Source: Actinomycetota bacterium (GTDB lineage: Bacteria; Actinomycetota; Thermoleophilia; Solirubrobacterales; Thermoleophilaceae). Taken from it: 20,723 nt of DNA. How positions within the stretch are numbered: position 1 is the stretch's first letter; each line of letters starts with the position of its first letter. Position numbers and translations under genes: made by a program. Below the pieces are notes generated by a model. It had not been told where the DNA came from, ran no database searches, and worked only from the letters and a program-made list of their open reading frames with translations. The stretch covers positions 1-20,723 of the forward strand of contig VAXR01000057.1 in NCBI GenBank assembly GCA_005885165.1, written 5' to 3'. This document shows positions 13,818 to 20,723 of the stretch, piece after piece.

Positions 13818-14651
13818 GTGGCGAGCGCGGCCGATGCCAGAGCCTTTGAGGTCCGTAGCGGCGAGCTCGTGCTGAGGGGCGAGGCGGCCGGGGACGGCGT
13901 GCCGATCGTGCTCCTGCACGGGCTCTCGGCCGTACGGCGCTACGTGGTGATGGGATCGCGGGCACTTCCGCGCTCCGGCCACTGGACGATCGCCTACGAC
14001 GCGCGTGGGCACGGCGAATCCGACGGCGCACCTGACCCGAGGGTCTACGAGTACGCGGATCTGGCGGTCGATCTCGACGCGGTGCTCGACGGACTGGAGG
14101 TAGATCGCGCGGTGCTCGCTGGCGTGTCGATGGGGGCGCATACGGCGGTGCGCTTCGCGCTCGAGCAGCCCGCTCGGGTGTCCGCGCTGGTGCTGATCAC
14201 GCCCGCCTACAACGGCCACCCGCATACGGACGTCGACTCGTGGGCGCGCCTCGCGGACGCGCTCGAGCGAGACGGGGTCGACGGCTTCCTGAGCGAGTGG
14301 GGCGCTCGCGACGTGGCTCCGCGGTGGCGGGAGGCCGCGCTCGAGAACGCGCGCCAGCGCCTGGAGCGCCATCGCGACCTTCGCGCCGTGGCCGCGGCTC
14401 TGCGCGTGGTGCCGGGATCCGTGGCGTTCGACGGGCTCGAGGCACTCGAGCGGATCGAGGTGCCCGCGCTTGTGGTCGGCTCGCGCGACGAGGCCGACCC
14501 CACGCACAGGCTCGGGGTCGCCGAACGGTACGTGGAGCGTCTGCCGCGCGGCGAGCTGCTGGTCGAGGACGAGGGCAAGTCGCCGATCGCGTGGCAGGGA
14601 GCCCGCCTTTCGCGCGCCATCGCCGACTTCATCGCGCGGAACGAGATCTAG
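13818..14651 (+). CDS. Alpha/beta hydrolase fold protein
   Basis: A 277-residue alpha/beta hydrolase, the only plus-strand gene in the window. The oxyanion strand VLLHGL is at 31-36, YDARGHGESDG at 60-70, and the nucleophile elbow GVSMG at 102-106 with Ser104. The acid is probably Asp224 in VVGSRDEADP. The catalytic histidine expected about 25 residues later is not seen; the region reads DEGKSPIAWQG (251-261). The substrate is unknown. The start is GTG, chosen because no in-frame ATG fits the fold; no Shine-Dalgarno is seen, so it may be leaderless. It converges on yggS, sharing the bases of the stop codon, and is divergent from sepF. Confidence 0.85.
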   Translation: MASAADARAFEVRSGELVLRGEAAGDGVPIVLLHGLSAVRRYVVMGSRALPRSGHWTIAYDARGHGESDGAPDPRVYEYADLAVDLDAVLDGLEVDRAVLAGVSMGAHTAVRFALEQPARVSALVLITPAYNGHPHTDVDSWARLADALERDGVDGFLSEWGARDVAPRWREAALENARQRLERHRDLRAVAAALRVVPGSVAFDGLEALERIEVPALVVGSRDEADPTHRLGVAERYVERLPRGELLVEDEGKSPIAWQGARLSRAIADFIARNEI

Positions 14652-15304
14652 CCCCGCAAAGCGCCCTCGTAGAGGACGGTCCCCAGCCGCGCGATGGTGC
14701 TGCCCTCGGCCACGGCCACCTCGTAGTCCTGCGTCGTGCCCATCGAGAGTCGCGACAACCCGTGCTCGGCCGCCAGCTCCGCCAGCCGCGCGAAATGGGG
14801 TCGGCTGTCCTCCGCGCGCCGTGCAAACGGCGGCATGGTCATGAGCCCCGTCACCGGAACGGGACAGCGCTCGATGAACGCCCTGAGCTCGGACGGCGCG
14901 ATCCCGGCCTTCCCCTCCTCCCCCGCCACGTTCACCTCGACGAGCACCTCGCGCGCCGGGTGTCTCTCGAGCTGGCGGAGCGCGGAGTCCGACGCAACCG
15001 AATGGATCAGGCGCACGTTCGGTGCGACGTCGCGCACCTTCCGGCTCTGGAGCACTCCGATGAAGTCCCAGTCGAACAGCCCGGCGTGACGCTCCTGCTT
15101 CGCGAGGAGGTCCTGGGCGCGGTTCTCGCCGACGAGCGTGATGCCCGCCGCGCCCAGCGCCGGCAGCTCCTCGGCCGGCACGTACTTGATCGCCGCGCAG
15201 ATCTCGACGCGCTCCGGATCCGATCCCGCGGCGGCGATGCGCTCGCGCACGCGCTCGAGGTTCTCAGCGATCCGCCGCGGGTCGAGGCCCGTATAGGGCG
15301 TCAC
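14648..15304 (-). CDS. yggS: YggS/YlmE family PLP-binding protein
   Basis: A 218-residue protein with the alanine-racemase-like TIM barrel fold that binds pyridoxal phosphate and acts in PLP and amino-acid homeostasis; no clear enzyme activity is known. The PLP lysine is Lys40 in CAAIKYVP. GENRAQDLLAK, WDFIGVLQSRKV, LVEVNVAGEEGKAG, GLMTMPP and LSMGTTQDYEVAV follow in family order. The usual (I/L)H before the LQ(S)xK motif is replaced by GVLQSRK. The start is GTG overlapping the pgeF stop (GTGA). pgeF-yggS-sepF is the typical Gram-positive order, but here the hydrolase gene separates yggS from sepF. Confidence 0.93.
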   Translation of the reverse strand: MTPYTGLDPRRIAENLERVRERIAAAGSDPERVEICAAIKYVPAEELPALGAAGITLVGENRAQDLLAKQERHAGLFDWDFIGVLQSRKVRDVAPNVRLIHSVASDSALRQLERHPAREVLVEVNVAGEEGKAGIAPSELRAFIERCPVPVTGLMTMPPFARRAEDSRPHFARLAELAAEHGLSRLSMGTTQDYEVAVAEGSTIARLGTVLYEGALRG

Positions 15305-16029
15305 GGCGCGAGCCAGACGAGCCCCGCCTGCCGCCCCGTCTCCGGGCCGTCGCGGCGATGCGAGAAGAACAGGTCCTCGTGGCAGCTCGTGCAGGCGTCG
15401 AGGTGCTGCACCTTCCGGACGCCAGCGCCGCGGAGCTTGCGCTCGGCTACGGCGCGGAGGTCGAGCATGCGGCCGTCGGTCACGCCCGGGAGGTCCTCGA
15501 ACGCGGTGAGCACTTCCTCGCCCACCTCGTAGCAGCACTGCCCTACGCCGGGCCCGACGACCGCCAGCGGGGGCTCCTCGAACCGCCCAACGGCGTTCTC
15601 CACGATCCCTCCCGCCAGGCCGCGCCACCCGCAGTGGAGCACCGCCACCCGATGCTGCGCCACGAGGGCAATGGGGAGGCAGTCGGCCACCAGGACGAGC
15701 AGCGCGACCCCTCGGGAGGACGTCAGGTGTCCGTCGACCTTCGGCAGCTCGGCGCCCGGATCCACATAGCCGCCGCCCACCGGAGCTGCCTCCCACTCGA
15801 GCAGGTCGGTGCCGTGCACCTGCCATCCCATCGCGACCTGCTCGGGCCGCAGATCGAGCCTCGCCGCCAGCCTGCTGCGGTTCTCGCGCACGCTGTCGCG
15901 CTCGTCGCCGGTCAGGATCCCGAGGTTGAGCGTGTCGTACGGCGAGTCGCTGACGCCGCCGACGCGGCCCGAGAAGACAACGCGCGCGCCGTGCACGTCG
16001 AACTGGGCAACCGCCGGCTCCGGGCTCAT
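15301..16029 (-). CDS. pgeF: YfiH/PgeF-family multicopper-polyphenol-oxidase-like (laccase domain) protein
   Basis: A 242-residue protein of the DUF152/YfiH family, variously described as a peptidoglycan editing factor (PgeF) and as a purine-nucleoside phosphorylase/deaminase relative of LACC1. Metal-site residues are His72 (WQVHGTD), Cys117 (ADCLP) and His132 (HCGWRGLAGGIVENAV). VGPGVGQCCYEVGEEV (158-173) and the C-terminal DACTSCHEDLFFSHRRDG also match. All three metal ligands are present. The ATG overlaps the stop of the upstream gene (ATGA). In many Gram-positives pgeF follows ftsZ; here it follows a tRNA nucleotidyltransferase. Confidence 0.92.
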   Translation of the reverse strand: MSPEPAVAQFDVHGARVVFSGRVGGVSDSPYDTLNLGILTGDERDSVRENRSRLAARLDLRPEQVAMGWQVHGTDLLEWEAAPVGGGYVDPGAELPKVDGHLTSSRGVALLVLVADCLPIALVAQHRVAVLHCGWRGLAGGIVENAVGRFEEPPLAVVGPGVGQCCYEVGEEVLTAFEDLPGVTDGRMLDLRAVAERKLRGAGVRKVQHLDACTSCHEDLFFSHRRDGPETGRQAGLVWLAP

Positions 16030-17210
16030 CCGCCCTCCTCCCGGCGCGCGACCTCGATCGCCAGGGCGAGCTCCTCGTCGCGGCCGCCCACCTCGCCGTC
16101 GAGCTTTCGCCTGAGCGTCTCCTCCAGGGCCCTCCCGACGGCCGGGGAGGGGGGTATGCCGGCGGCAAGCAGATCGTCGCCCGTCACCTCGAGCCGGACA
16201 CCGCGCAGATCGGCGAGGTAGCGGTGGATCGGACCGCCGGGCGCGCCGAGCGCCAGGGCCACCGCGAGCGTCTCCGGCGGCTCGCCGCGAAGCAGCGTGT
16301 GGACCACCGAGTCGGGCACCTCGCCCTGAAGCGAGCGCACGAGCCCCGGGGCATGCCGGGCGGCGGCCATCACGGCATCGCGCTCGGCGCGCGCGAGAGC
16401 GAGGCTCTCGACCCACGGCTCGAGCTCGTCCGGTGCGCGGGCCACGAGGGTGGCGAGCGCCGCGAGGCCACGGTCCGCGCCCGTCTCGGCCGCCCCCAGC
16501 GCGGCGGCCGCCGCCAGTTCGGGCTCCGCGGCAAGCGACGGGTGCAGGGCGCTGTCGATCTCGAGCTCGCGGGCGTGCTCCAGCGCGCTCGGCGCCTCCA
16601 GCTCGCGAAGGAGGTCCATCAGCTCGTCGCGGATGCGCGGCCCCGAGACCGTCTCGAGGGCGCCATCCGCCGCCGCTGTACGAGCCAGCTCCTCCGTGCG
16701 CGCGTCCATGCGCATCCCGAGCCGCGCCTCGTAGCGGACGGCGCGCAGCAGGCGAGTGGGATCGTCGATGAAGCTCCGCTCGTGGAGAACCCGGACGACG
16801 CCCGACTCGAGGTCGGTGCGCCCGCCGTGCGGGTCGTGGAGCTCGCCGACGTCGTCCTCCGAGAGACCGACGGCCATGGCGTTGATCGTGAAGTCCCGGC
16901 GCACCAGGTCGTCCGCCAGCGGCGCCGGCTCGACGACCGGGAGGGCGCCCGGCCGCTCGTAGCGCTCGCGCCGTGTGGTCGCGAGGTCCGCCGTCACTCC
17001 GCCCGCACGCACGGTGGCGGTGCCGAAGCGCTCGTGCTCCCTCGCCTCTCCGCCGAGGCGCTCAGCCAGGGTCCGGGCGACCGCGACGGCGTCCCCCTCG
17101 ACCGCGATGTCCAGGTCGACGGACTCCGCGCCCCGCAGCATGTCGCGGACCGCTCCGCCGACCAGATACGCGGGCGGCAGCCCCCGCAGCGCGGGGAGCA
17201 GCTCGGCCAT
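16026..17210 (-). CDS. cca: CCA tRNA nucleotidyltransferase / poly(A) polymerase family protein
   Basis: A 394-residue class II nucleotidyltransferase. YLVGGAVRDML (15-25) and the metal-binding DLD (32-34) form the catalytic head. RRDFTINAMA (104-113) and DDPTRLLRAVRYEARLG (149-165) form the neck with the nucleotide-selecting region. The rest is a helical body and tail. No HD phosphohydrolase motif is seen. It should add or repair the 3' CCA of tRNAs; a CC-adding or poly(A) role cannot be excluded. The ATG at 17210 is preceded by GGAGG 9 bp upstream, which favours it. An alternative TTG at 17246 would overlap the hisF stop (TTGA), matching the overlap style of this operon. Confidence 0.88.
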   Translation of the reverse strand: MAELLPALRGLPPAYLVGGAVRDMLRGAESVDLDIAVEGDAVAVARTLAERLGGEAREHERFGTATVRAGGVTADLATTRRERYERPGALPVVEPAPLADDLVRRDFTINAMAVGLSEDDVGELHDPHGGRTDLESGVVRVLHERSFIDDPTRLLRAVRYEARLGMRMDARTEELARTAAADGALETVSGPRIRDELMDLLRELEAPSALEHARELEIDSALHPSLAAEPELAAAAALGAAETGADRGLAALATLVARAPDELEPWVESLALARAERDAVMAAARHAPGLVRSLQGEVPDSVVHTLLRGEPPETLAVALALGAPGGPIHRYLADLRGVRLEVTGDDLLAAGIPPSPAVGRALEETLRRKLDGEVGGRDEELALAIEVARREEGG

Positions 17211-17219
17211 GCCCGGCAG

Positions 17220-17224
17220 CCTCC
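17220..17224 (-). promoter_or_regulatory. Ribosome binding site favouring the ATG start of the tRNA nucleotidyltransferase
   Basis: GGAGG on the minus strand, 9 bp before the ATG at 17210. It decides between this ATG and the upstream TTG at 17246, which has no such motif. Confidence 0.6.
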
Positions 17225-17242
17225 GGACCCTCTCCGCGAGGT

Positions 17243-17998
17243 TCAAGGCCTGACGGGGATGCCCGCGCCCGCCATCCGCTCCTTGGCCTCGTGGACCGTG
17301 TACGTCCCGTAGTGGAAGATCGATGCGCAGAGGACCGCGTCGGCGCGTCCCCGCTCCACCGCCTCGACCAGGTGCTCGAGCGTGCCCGCGCCGCCCGAGG
17401 CGATCACCGGCACGTCGACGGCGTCGGCGACCGCTCGCGTCAGCTCGAGCTCGTACCCGTCCTCGGTGCCGTCCCTGTCCATGCTCGTAAGCAGGATCTC
17501 CCCCGCCCCCCGCTCGGTGCCCCGGCGCGCCCAGTCGACGGCGTCGCGGCCGGTGGGGACGCGCCCGCCGTTCACGAACACGTCGTAGCCGTCGCCCTCG
17601 CGCTTCGCGTCGATCGCCAGGACCACGCACTGGGCGCCGAAGACCTCCGTCAGCTCGGACACGAGCTCCGGCCGGGCCACCGCCGCCGAGTTCACGGAGA
17701 CCTTGTCCGCGCCGGCATCGAGCACGGCCTGAGCGTCCTCGACCGACCGGATGCCACCGCCGATCGTGAAGGGGATGAAGACGTCGTCGGCCGTGCGGCG
17801 GGCGAGCTGGACCATGGTCTCGCGATTCTCGTGCGAGGCCGTGATGTCGAGGAACACGAGCTCGTCCGCGCCCTCCTGCTCGTAGCGCATCGCGAGCTCG
17901 ACCGGATCGCCGGCGTCGCGGATGTCGACGAAGTTCGTCCCCTTTACCACGCGCCCCTTGTCGACGTCCAGGCAGGGGATCACTCGCTTCAGCAGCAC
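17243..17998 (-). CDS. hisF: Imidazole glycerol phosphate synthase cyclase subunit
   Basis: A 251-residue TIM barrel. Using ammonia from HisH, it converts PRFAR to imidazole glycerol phosphate and AICAR. The two catalytic aspartates are where expected: Asp11 in CLDVDKGRVVKG and Asp130 in VVLAIDAK. The phosphate-binding GGGIRS is at 80-85 and ASGGAGTLEHLVEA near the C-terminus. Length is typical. The start is GTG, overlapping the hisA stop by one base. In many his operons hisI or hisIE comes next; here a tRNA nucleotidyltransferase follows. Confidence 0.97.
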   Translation of the reverse strand: MLLKRVIPCLDVDKGRVVKGTNFVDIRDAGDPVELAMRYEQEGADELVFLDITASHENRETMVQLARRTADDVFIPFTIGGGIRSVEDAQAVLDAGADKVSVNSAAVARPELVSELTEVFGAQCVVLAIDAKREGDGYDVFVNGGRVPTGRDAVDWARRGTERGAGEILLTSMDRDGTEDGYELELTRAVADAVDVPVIASGGAGTLEHLVEAVERGRADAVLCASIFHYGTYTVHEAKERMAGAGIPVRP

Positions 17999-18726
17999 TA
18001 GGTCTCCTTCAGCGCGTCGACGCCCTCGCCGACCGTGAAACGGCGCTCGTAGAGGGCCTTTCCGGAGATCACGCCGGCCAGGTTCACGAGCCGCAGGTCG
18101 CGCAGCGCGACGAGGTCGTCCACCGATGCGATGCCGCCGGAGTACAGGAAGCGCCCGCGGACGGCGTCGGAGACGCCGCGGACCTCGTCCAGGTTCGGGC
18201 CTCCCAGCATCCCGTCGCGGTCGACGTTCGTGTAGACGAACTGCTTGACCCCGCGGCGCTGCATCCGCTCGATCGCGTCGGTCGGGAGCATCTGCGTGTG
18301 CTTCGTCCAGCCGGCCACCGAGACGTGGCCCTCGCGTACGTCCACGGCCACGACGATACGAACGCCCCAGGCCTCGATCACCGAGTCGAGGAACTCCACG
18401 TCGACGAGAGCGGCCGTGCCGAGCACGACGCGCGCGGCTCCGGCCGCCAGGGCCTCGCGCACGTCCACCAGCGTCCGCAGCCCGCCGCCGTACTGGACGG
18501 GCACGCGCAGCTCGCTCGTGATCCGCCGCAGGTGCTCGAGGTTCACCGGCCTGCCCTCGCGCGCGCCGTCGAGGTCGACAACGTGGAGCGTGCGCGCGCC
18601 GGCCTCCACGAAGCTCCGGGCCGCCTCTAGGGGATCGTCGACGTACACGGTTTCGCGGGCGAAGTCGCCGCGCTCCAGGCGCACCGCGTGCCCGTCGCGG
18701 ATGTCGATCGCGGGCAGGAGGATCAC
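17998..18726 (-). CDS. hisA: Phosphoribosyl-ProFAR isomerase (HisA, possibly bifunctional PriA)
   Basis: A 242-residue TIM barrel that isomerises ProFAR to PRFAR. The general acid/base pair is Asp8 (PAIDIRDGHAVRL) and Asp129 (VAVDVREG). QYGGGLRT (78-85) is a phosphate loop, and YTNVDRDGMLGGPN and YSGGIASVDD follow. Many actinobacteria use this enzyme (PriA) also for the TrpF step; that cannot be decided without the trp genes. The start is GTG overlapping the hisH stop (GTGA); the frame is open upstream but not homologous. Confidence 0.95.
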   Translation of the reverse strand: MILLPAIDIRDGHAVRLERGDFARETVYVDDPLEAARSFVEAGARTLHVVDLDGAREGRPVNLEHLRRITSELRVPVQYGGGLRTLVDVREALAAGAARVVLGTAALVDVEFLDSVIEAWGVRIVVAVDVREGHVSVAGWTKHTQMLPTDAIERMQRRGVKQFVYTNVDRDGMLGGPNLDEVRGVSDAVRGRFLYSGGIASVDDLVALRDLRLVNLAGVISGKALYERRFTVGEGVDALKET

Positions 18727-19367
18727 GCCGCGCGCGCGAGCCCGGCGGCGCAGATCCGCGTGAAGTTCGACAGGAGCCGGAGGCCCGCGGCTCCCGACTT
18801 CTCGGGGTGGAACTGAACGCCGTAGAGCGGTGCGTGCTCGATTGCGGTCACGAACTCCGCGCCGTAGGTGGCGGTTGCGAGCACGTCCTCCTCGCGCGCG
18901 GGCGCCGGCGCGTACGTGTGCACGTGGTAGAACGCGCAGCGGTCCGGGAGGCCCTCGTCGAGCTCTCCCCGTCGCCGCCAGGCGACCTCGTTCCACCCGA
19001 TCTGCGGCAGCTTGAGCCCACCGGCTTCGAGCCGATCCACCGTTCCCTCGACCAGGCCGAGGCCGACGGCCCCGCCGAGCTCGCTCGAGGACTCGAACAG
19101 CAGCTGGAGGCCCAGGCAGATCCCGAGCGTGGGCGTGCCCTCCTCAAGTCGCTCGGCGATCAGCTCGCCGAGGTCGAGCTCGCCGATCCGCTGCATCGCG
19201 CGCGGGAAGGCGCCGACGCCGGGCAGGACGAGCCCTGCGGCCGCACGCGCCCGCCCGTGGTCGTTCGTCACCTCGGCCCGCGCGCCGACGTGCTCGAGCG
19301 CCTTCTCGACCGACCGCAGGTTGCCCATCCCGTAGTCGAGTACGGCGATCTGGGGACCGGCGCTCAC
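18723..19367 (-). CDS. hisH: Imidazole glycerol phosphate synthase glutaminase subunit
   Basis: A 214-residue class I glutamine amidotransferase that passes ammonia to HisF. The N-terminus reads VLDYGMGNLRSV (9-20). PGVGAF is at 49-54, the nucleophile Cys84 lies in GICLGLQLLFE, YHVHTY at 147-152, and the His187-Pro-Glu189 of the triad in GVQFHPEKS. Length fits. The start is GTG overlapping the hisB stop (GTGA), so hisB-hisH-hisA are likely coupled, which would help match subunit amounts. Confidence 0.97.
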   Translation of the reverse strand: MSAGPQIAVLDYGMGNLRSVEKALEHVGARAEVTNDHGRARAAAGLVLPGVGAFPRAMQRIGELDLGELIAERLEEGTPTLGICLGLQLLFESSSELGGAVGLGLVEGTVDRLEAGGLKLPQIGWNEVAWRRRGELDEGLPDRCAFYHVHTYAPAPAREEDVLATATYGAEFVTAIEHAPLYGVQFHPEKSGAAGLRLLSNFTRICAAGLARAA

Positions 19368-19951
19368 AGGAGCCCCTTCGTGGACGGGATGCCGGCCTCG
19401 GTGACGTCGAGCACGACGGCTCGCCGAAGCGCCAGCGCGAAGGCCTTGAACGCCGCCTCGACCACGTGGTGGTCGTTGCCGGCGGCCTCAATCCGAACGT
19501 GCAGCGTGAGCTTGGCTGACGACGCAACCGCCCGCAGGAACTCCTCGGGAAGGCCCGCCTCGAGGTCGCCGACGGCACGTGGCGGGAAGGCGCCCTCGAA
19601 CACGGCGAGCGGGCGCCCCGAGAGGTCGATCGCGGCGCTCGCACGCGACTCGTCCATCGGCACCACGGCCTCGCCGAAGCGCGCGATCCCCGCGCGGTCG
19701 CCGAGCGCCTGGTCGATCCCCTGCCCGAGGACGATCCCGGCGTCCTCGACGGTGTGGTGCGGGCCGGTCTCGAGGTCGCCCCGCGCGCGCAGGTCGAGGT
19801 TGAGGCGCCCGTGGCGGGCGATCGAGTCGAGCATGTGGTCGAGGAACCCCACGCCCGTCTCGCGCTCCCCCTGACCCGTGCCGTCGAGGTCCAGCGACAG
19901 GCTGATCTCGGTCTCGCCCGTTGAGCGGGTGATCTCGGCTGTACGGCTCAT
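19364..19951 (-). CDS. hisB: Imidazoleglycerol-phosphate dehydratase
   Basis: A 195-residue Mn-dependent dehydratase making imidazole-acetol phosphate. The two metal-binding clusters are visible: GFLDHMLDSIARHG (35-48) and HHTVED (65-70) in the first repeat, and DHHVVEAAFKAFALAL in the second. It is the monofunctional form: the histidinol-phosphatase domain fused in E. coli is absent. The ATG overlaps the hisD stop (ATGA). An open frame continues upstream but reads as shadow of hisD. Confidence 0.97.
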   Translation of the reverse strand: MSRTAEITRSTGETEISLSLDLDGTGQGERETGVGFLDHMLDSIARHGRLNLDLRARGDLETGPHHTVEDAGIVLGQGIDQALGDRAGIARFGEAVVPMDESRASAAIDLSGRPLAVFEGAFPPRAVGDLEAGLPEEFLRAVASSAKLTLHVRIEAAGNDHHVVEAAFKAFALALRRAVVLDVTEAGIPSTKGLL

Positions 19952-20723
19952 GCGCGTCGCTCCATGGACTCCGCGTGGACGGGGAAGCCCTCGGCACGAG
20001 CGAGTGCGGCGCCGGGGCCCGACAGCCGCGCTGCGGCGCCGTCCGGCAACGATATCCGCGCCATCCGGCGCCGGAAGGTGGAGACCGACAGCGCGCTCGC
20101 GAAGCGCGCGGCGCCGCCGGTCGGGAGCACGTGGTTGGAGCCCGCCACGTAGTCGCCGAAGGCGGTCCCCGCGTCGCGTCCGACGAACACCGCCCCGGCG
20201 GAGCGCACCAGCGGCGCAAGGTCCTCGACGTCGCGGCCGGCCAGCTGGAGGTGCTCGGGAGCGAGATCGTCCGCGAGGCGCACCGCAGCGCGGGCGTCGC
20301 CAGCCTCGACCAGGGCGAGGTTCTCGGCGGCCACGCTCGGGCGCTCGACGGCGAGCCTCTCGGCCGCATCGCCGATGCCGTCCAGGAGCGCGCGGTCGGC
20401 CGAGATGCCGACGAGGAACGAATCGGGCCCGTGCTCGGCCTGGGCCAGCAGGTCGAGGGCCGCAAGCTCCGGATCGGCGCCGCTCCCCGCCACCACCACG
20501 AGCTCGCTGGGCCCGGCCAGCCCGTCGATGCCGACAATGCCGGCCACCTGCCGCTTGGCCTCGGTAACCCAGCGGTTGCCCGGCCCGACGATCACGTCGA
20601 CCGCGCGGACGGACTCCGTTCCGTAGGCGAGCGCGGCGATCGCCTGGGCGCCGCCCATCCGGTAGACCTCGGTGACGCCGCACAGCCCGCAGGCGGCGAG
20701 GATCGCGGGGTGTGCGCGCCCCT
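19948..20723 (-). CDS. hisD: Histidinol dehydrogenase, C-terminal part (cut by window edge)
   Basis: The last roughly 258 residues of a family of about 430; the N-terminus is beyond the right edge. The enzyme oxidises histidinol to histidine with two NAD+. Visible are YRMGGAQAIAALAYGTESV, DVIVGPGNRWVTEAKRQVAG, AGPSELVVVA, AQAEHGPDSF with the zinc-ligand Gln and His, LADDLAPEHL, then FGDYVAGSNHVLPTGGAARF with the zinc Asp. The C-terminal EGFPVHAESM gives the last His ligand. All expected residues in the visible half are present. The frame is open to the edge, so it is not a start there. Confidence 0.96.
   Translation of the reverse strand, partial: GRAHPAILAACGLCGVTEVYRMGGAQAIAALAYGTESVRAVDVIVGPGNRWVTEAKRQVAGIVGIDGLAGPSELVVVAGSGADPELAALDLLAQAEHGPDSFLVGISADRALLDGIGDAAERLAVERPSVAAENLALVEAGDARAAVRLADDLAPEHLQLAGRDVEDLAPLVRSAGAVFVGRDAGTAFGDYVAGSNHVLPTGGAARFASALSVSTFRRRMARISLPDGAAARLSGPGAALARAEGFPVHAESMERRA

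Noticed and set aside
13771..13875. A 34-codon plus-strand frame with ATG before the hydrolase
   Set aside because: No ribosome binding site, no recognisable composition, and it overlaps the hydrolase start in another frame. It could be a leader peptide but nothing supports that.

Overview
The window is very GC-rich bacterial chromosome, packed with housekeeping genes. Twenty-four of the 25 genes are on the minus strand; the exception is an alpha/beta hydrolase at about 13.8-14.65 kb. High GC, frequent GTG starts, SepF beside ProC and YggT, and the sepF-yggT-lspA-rluD order point to an actinobacterial lineage. The short EF-Ts and general protein style suggest a deep branch such as Thermoleophilia (Solirubrobacterales/Gaiellales). 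That placement is inference, as no search could be run.

Layout in the direction of minus-strand transcription (right to left): (1) a histidine run, hisD (cut by the right window edge), hisB, hisH, hisA, hisF, continuing into a CCA-adding enzyme gene, pgeF/yfiH and yggS. Most junctions in this run are 1-4 bp start/stop overlaps. (2) The plus-strand alpha/beta hydrolase, convergent with yggS and divergent from sepF. (3) A division/envelope run, sepF, proC, yggT, lspA, rluD, closed by a hairpin with a UUCG loop. (4) A translation run, rpsB, tsf, pyrH, frr, preceded by a leader with competing helices. (5) An isoprenoid/envelope run, uppS, cdsA, an extended SDR reductase, dxr, rseP (site-2 protease). 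(6) A long-chain acyl-CoA ligase and an EamA-type permease at the left end.

The genes cover histidine synthesis, tRNA and ribosome maintenance, lipid-carrier and phospholipid synthesis, and envelope proteolysis. Tight overlaps imply translational coupling. The few real gaps (10480-10666, 4915-5024, 7552-7591, 6072-6102, 13763-13817) are where regulation would be expected, and four of them hold strong inverted repeats. No stretch over 300 bases lacks a gene.

I found no CRISPR array, insertion sequence, prophage, tRNA, rRNA or defence island, and no obvious new multi-gene system. The most interesting signals are small: a possible translational switch in the rpsB leader, a nested RNA structure between the SDR gene and dxr, a start codon held in a hairpin loop, an alpha/beta hydrolase without the usual histidine, a repeat-built C-terminal tail on ribosomal protein S2, and an lspA whose first membrane helix seems to begin before any ordinary start codon.
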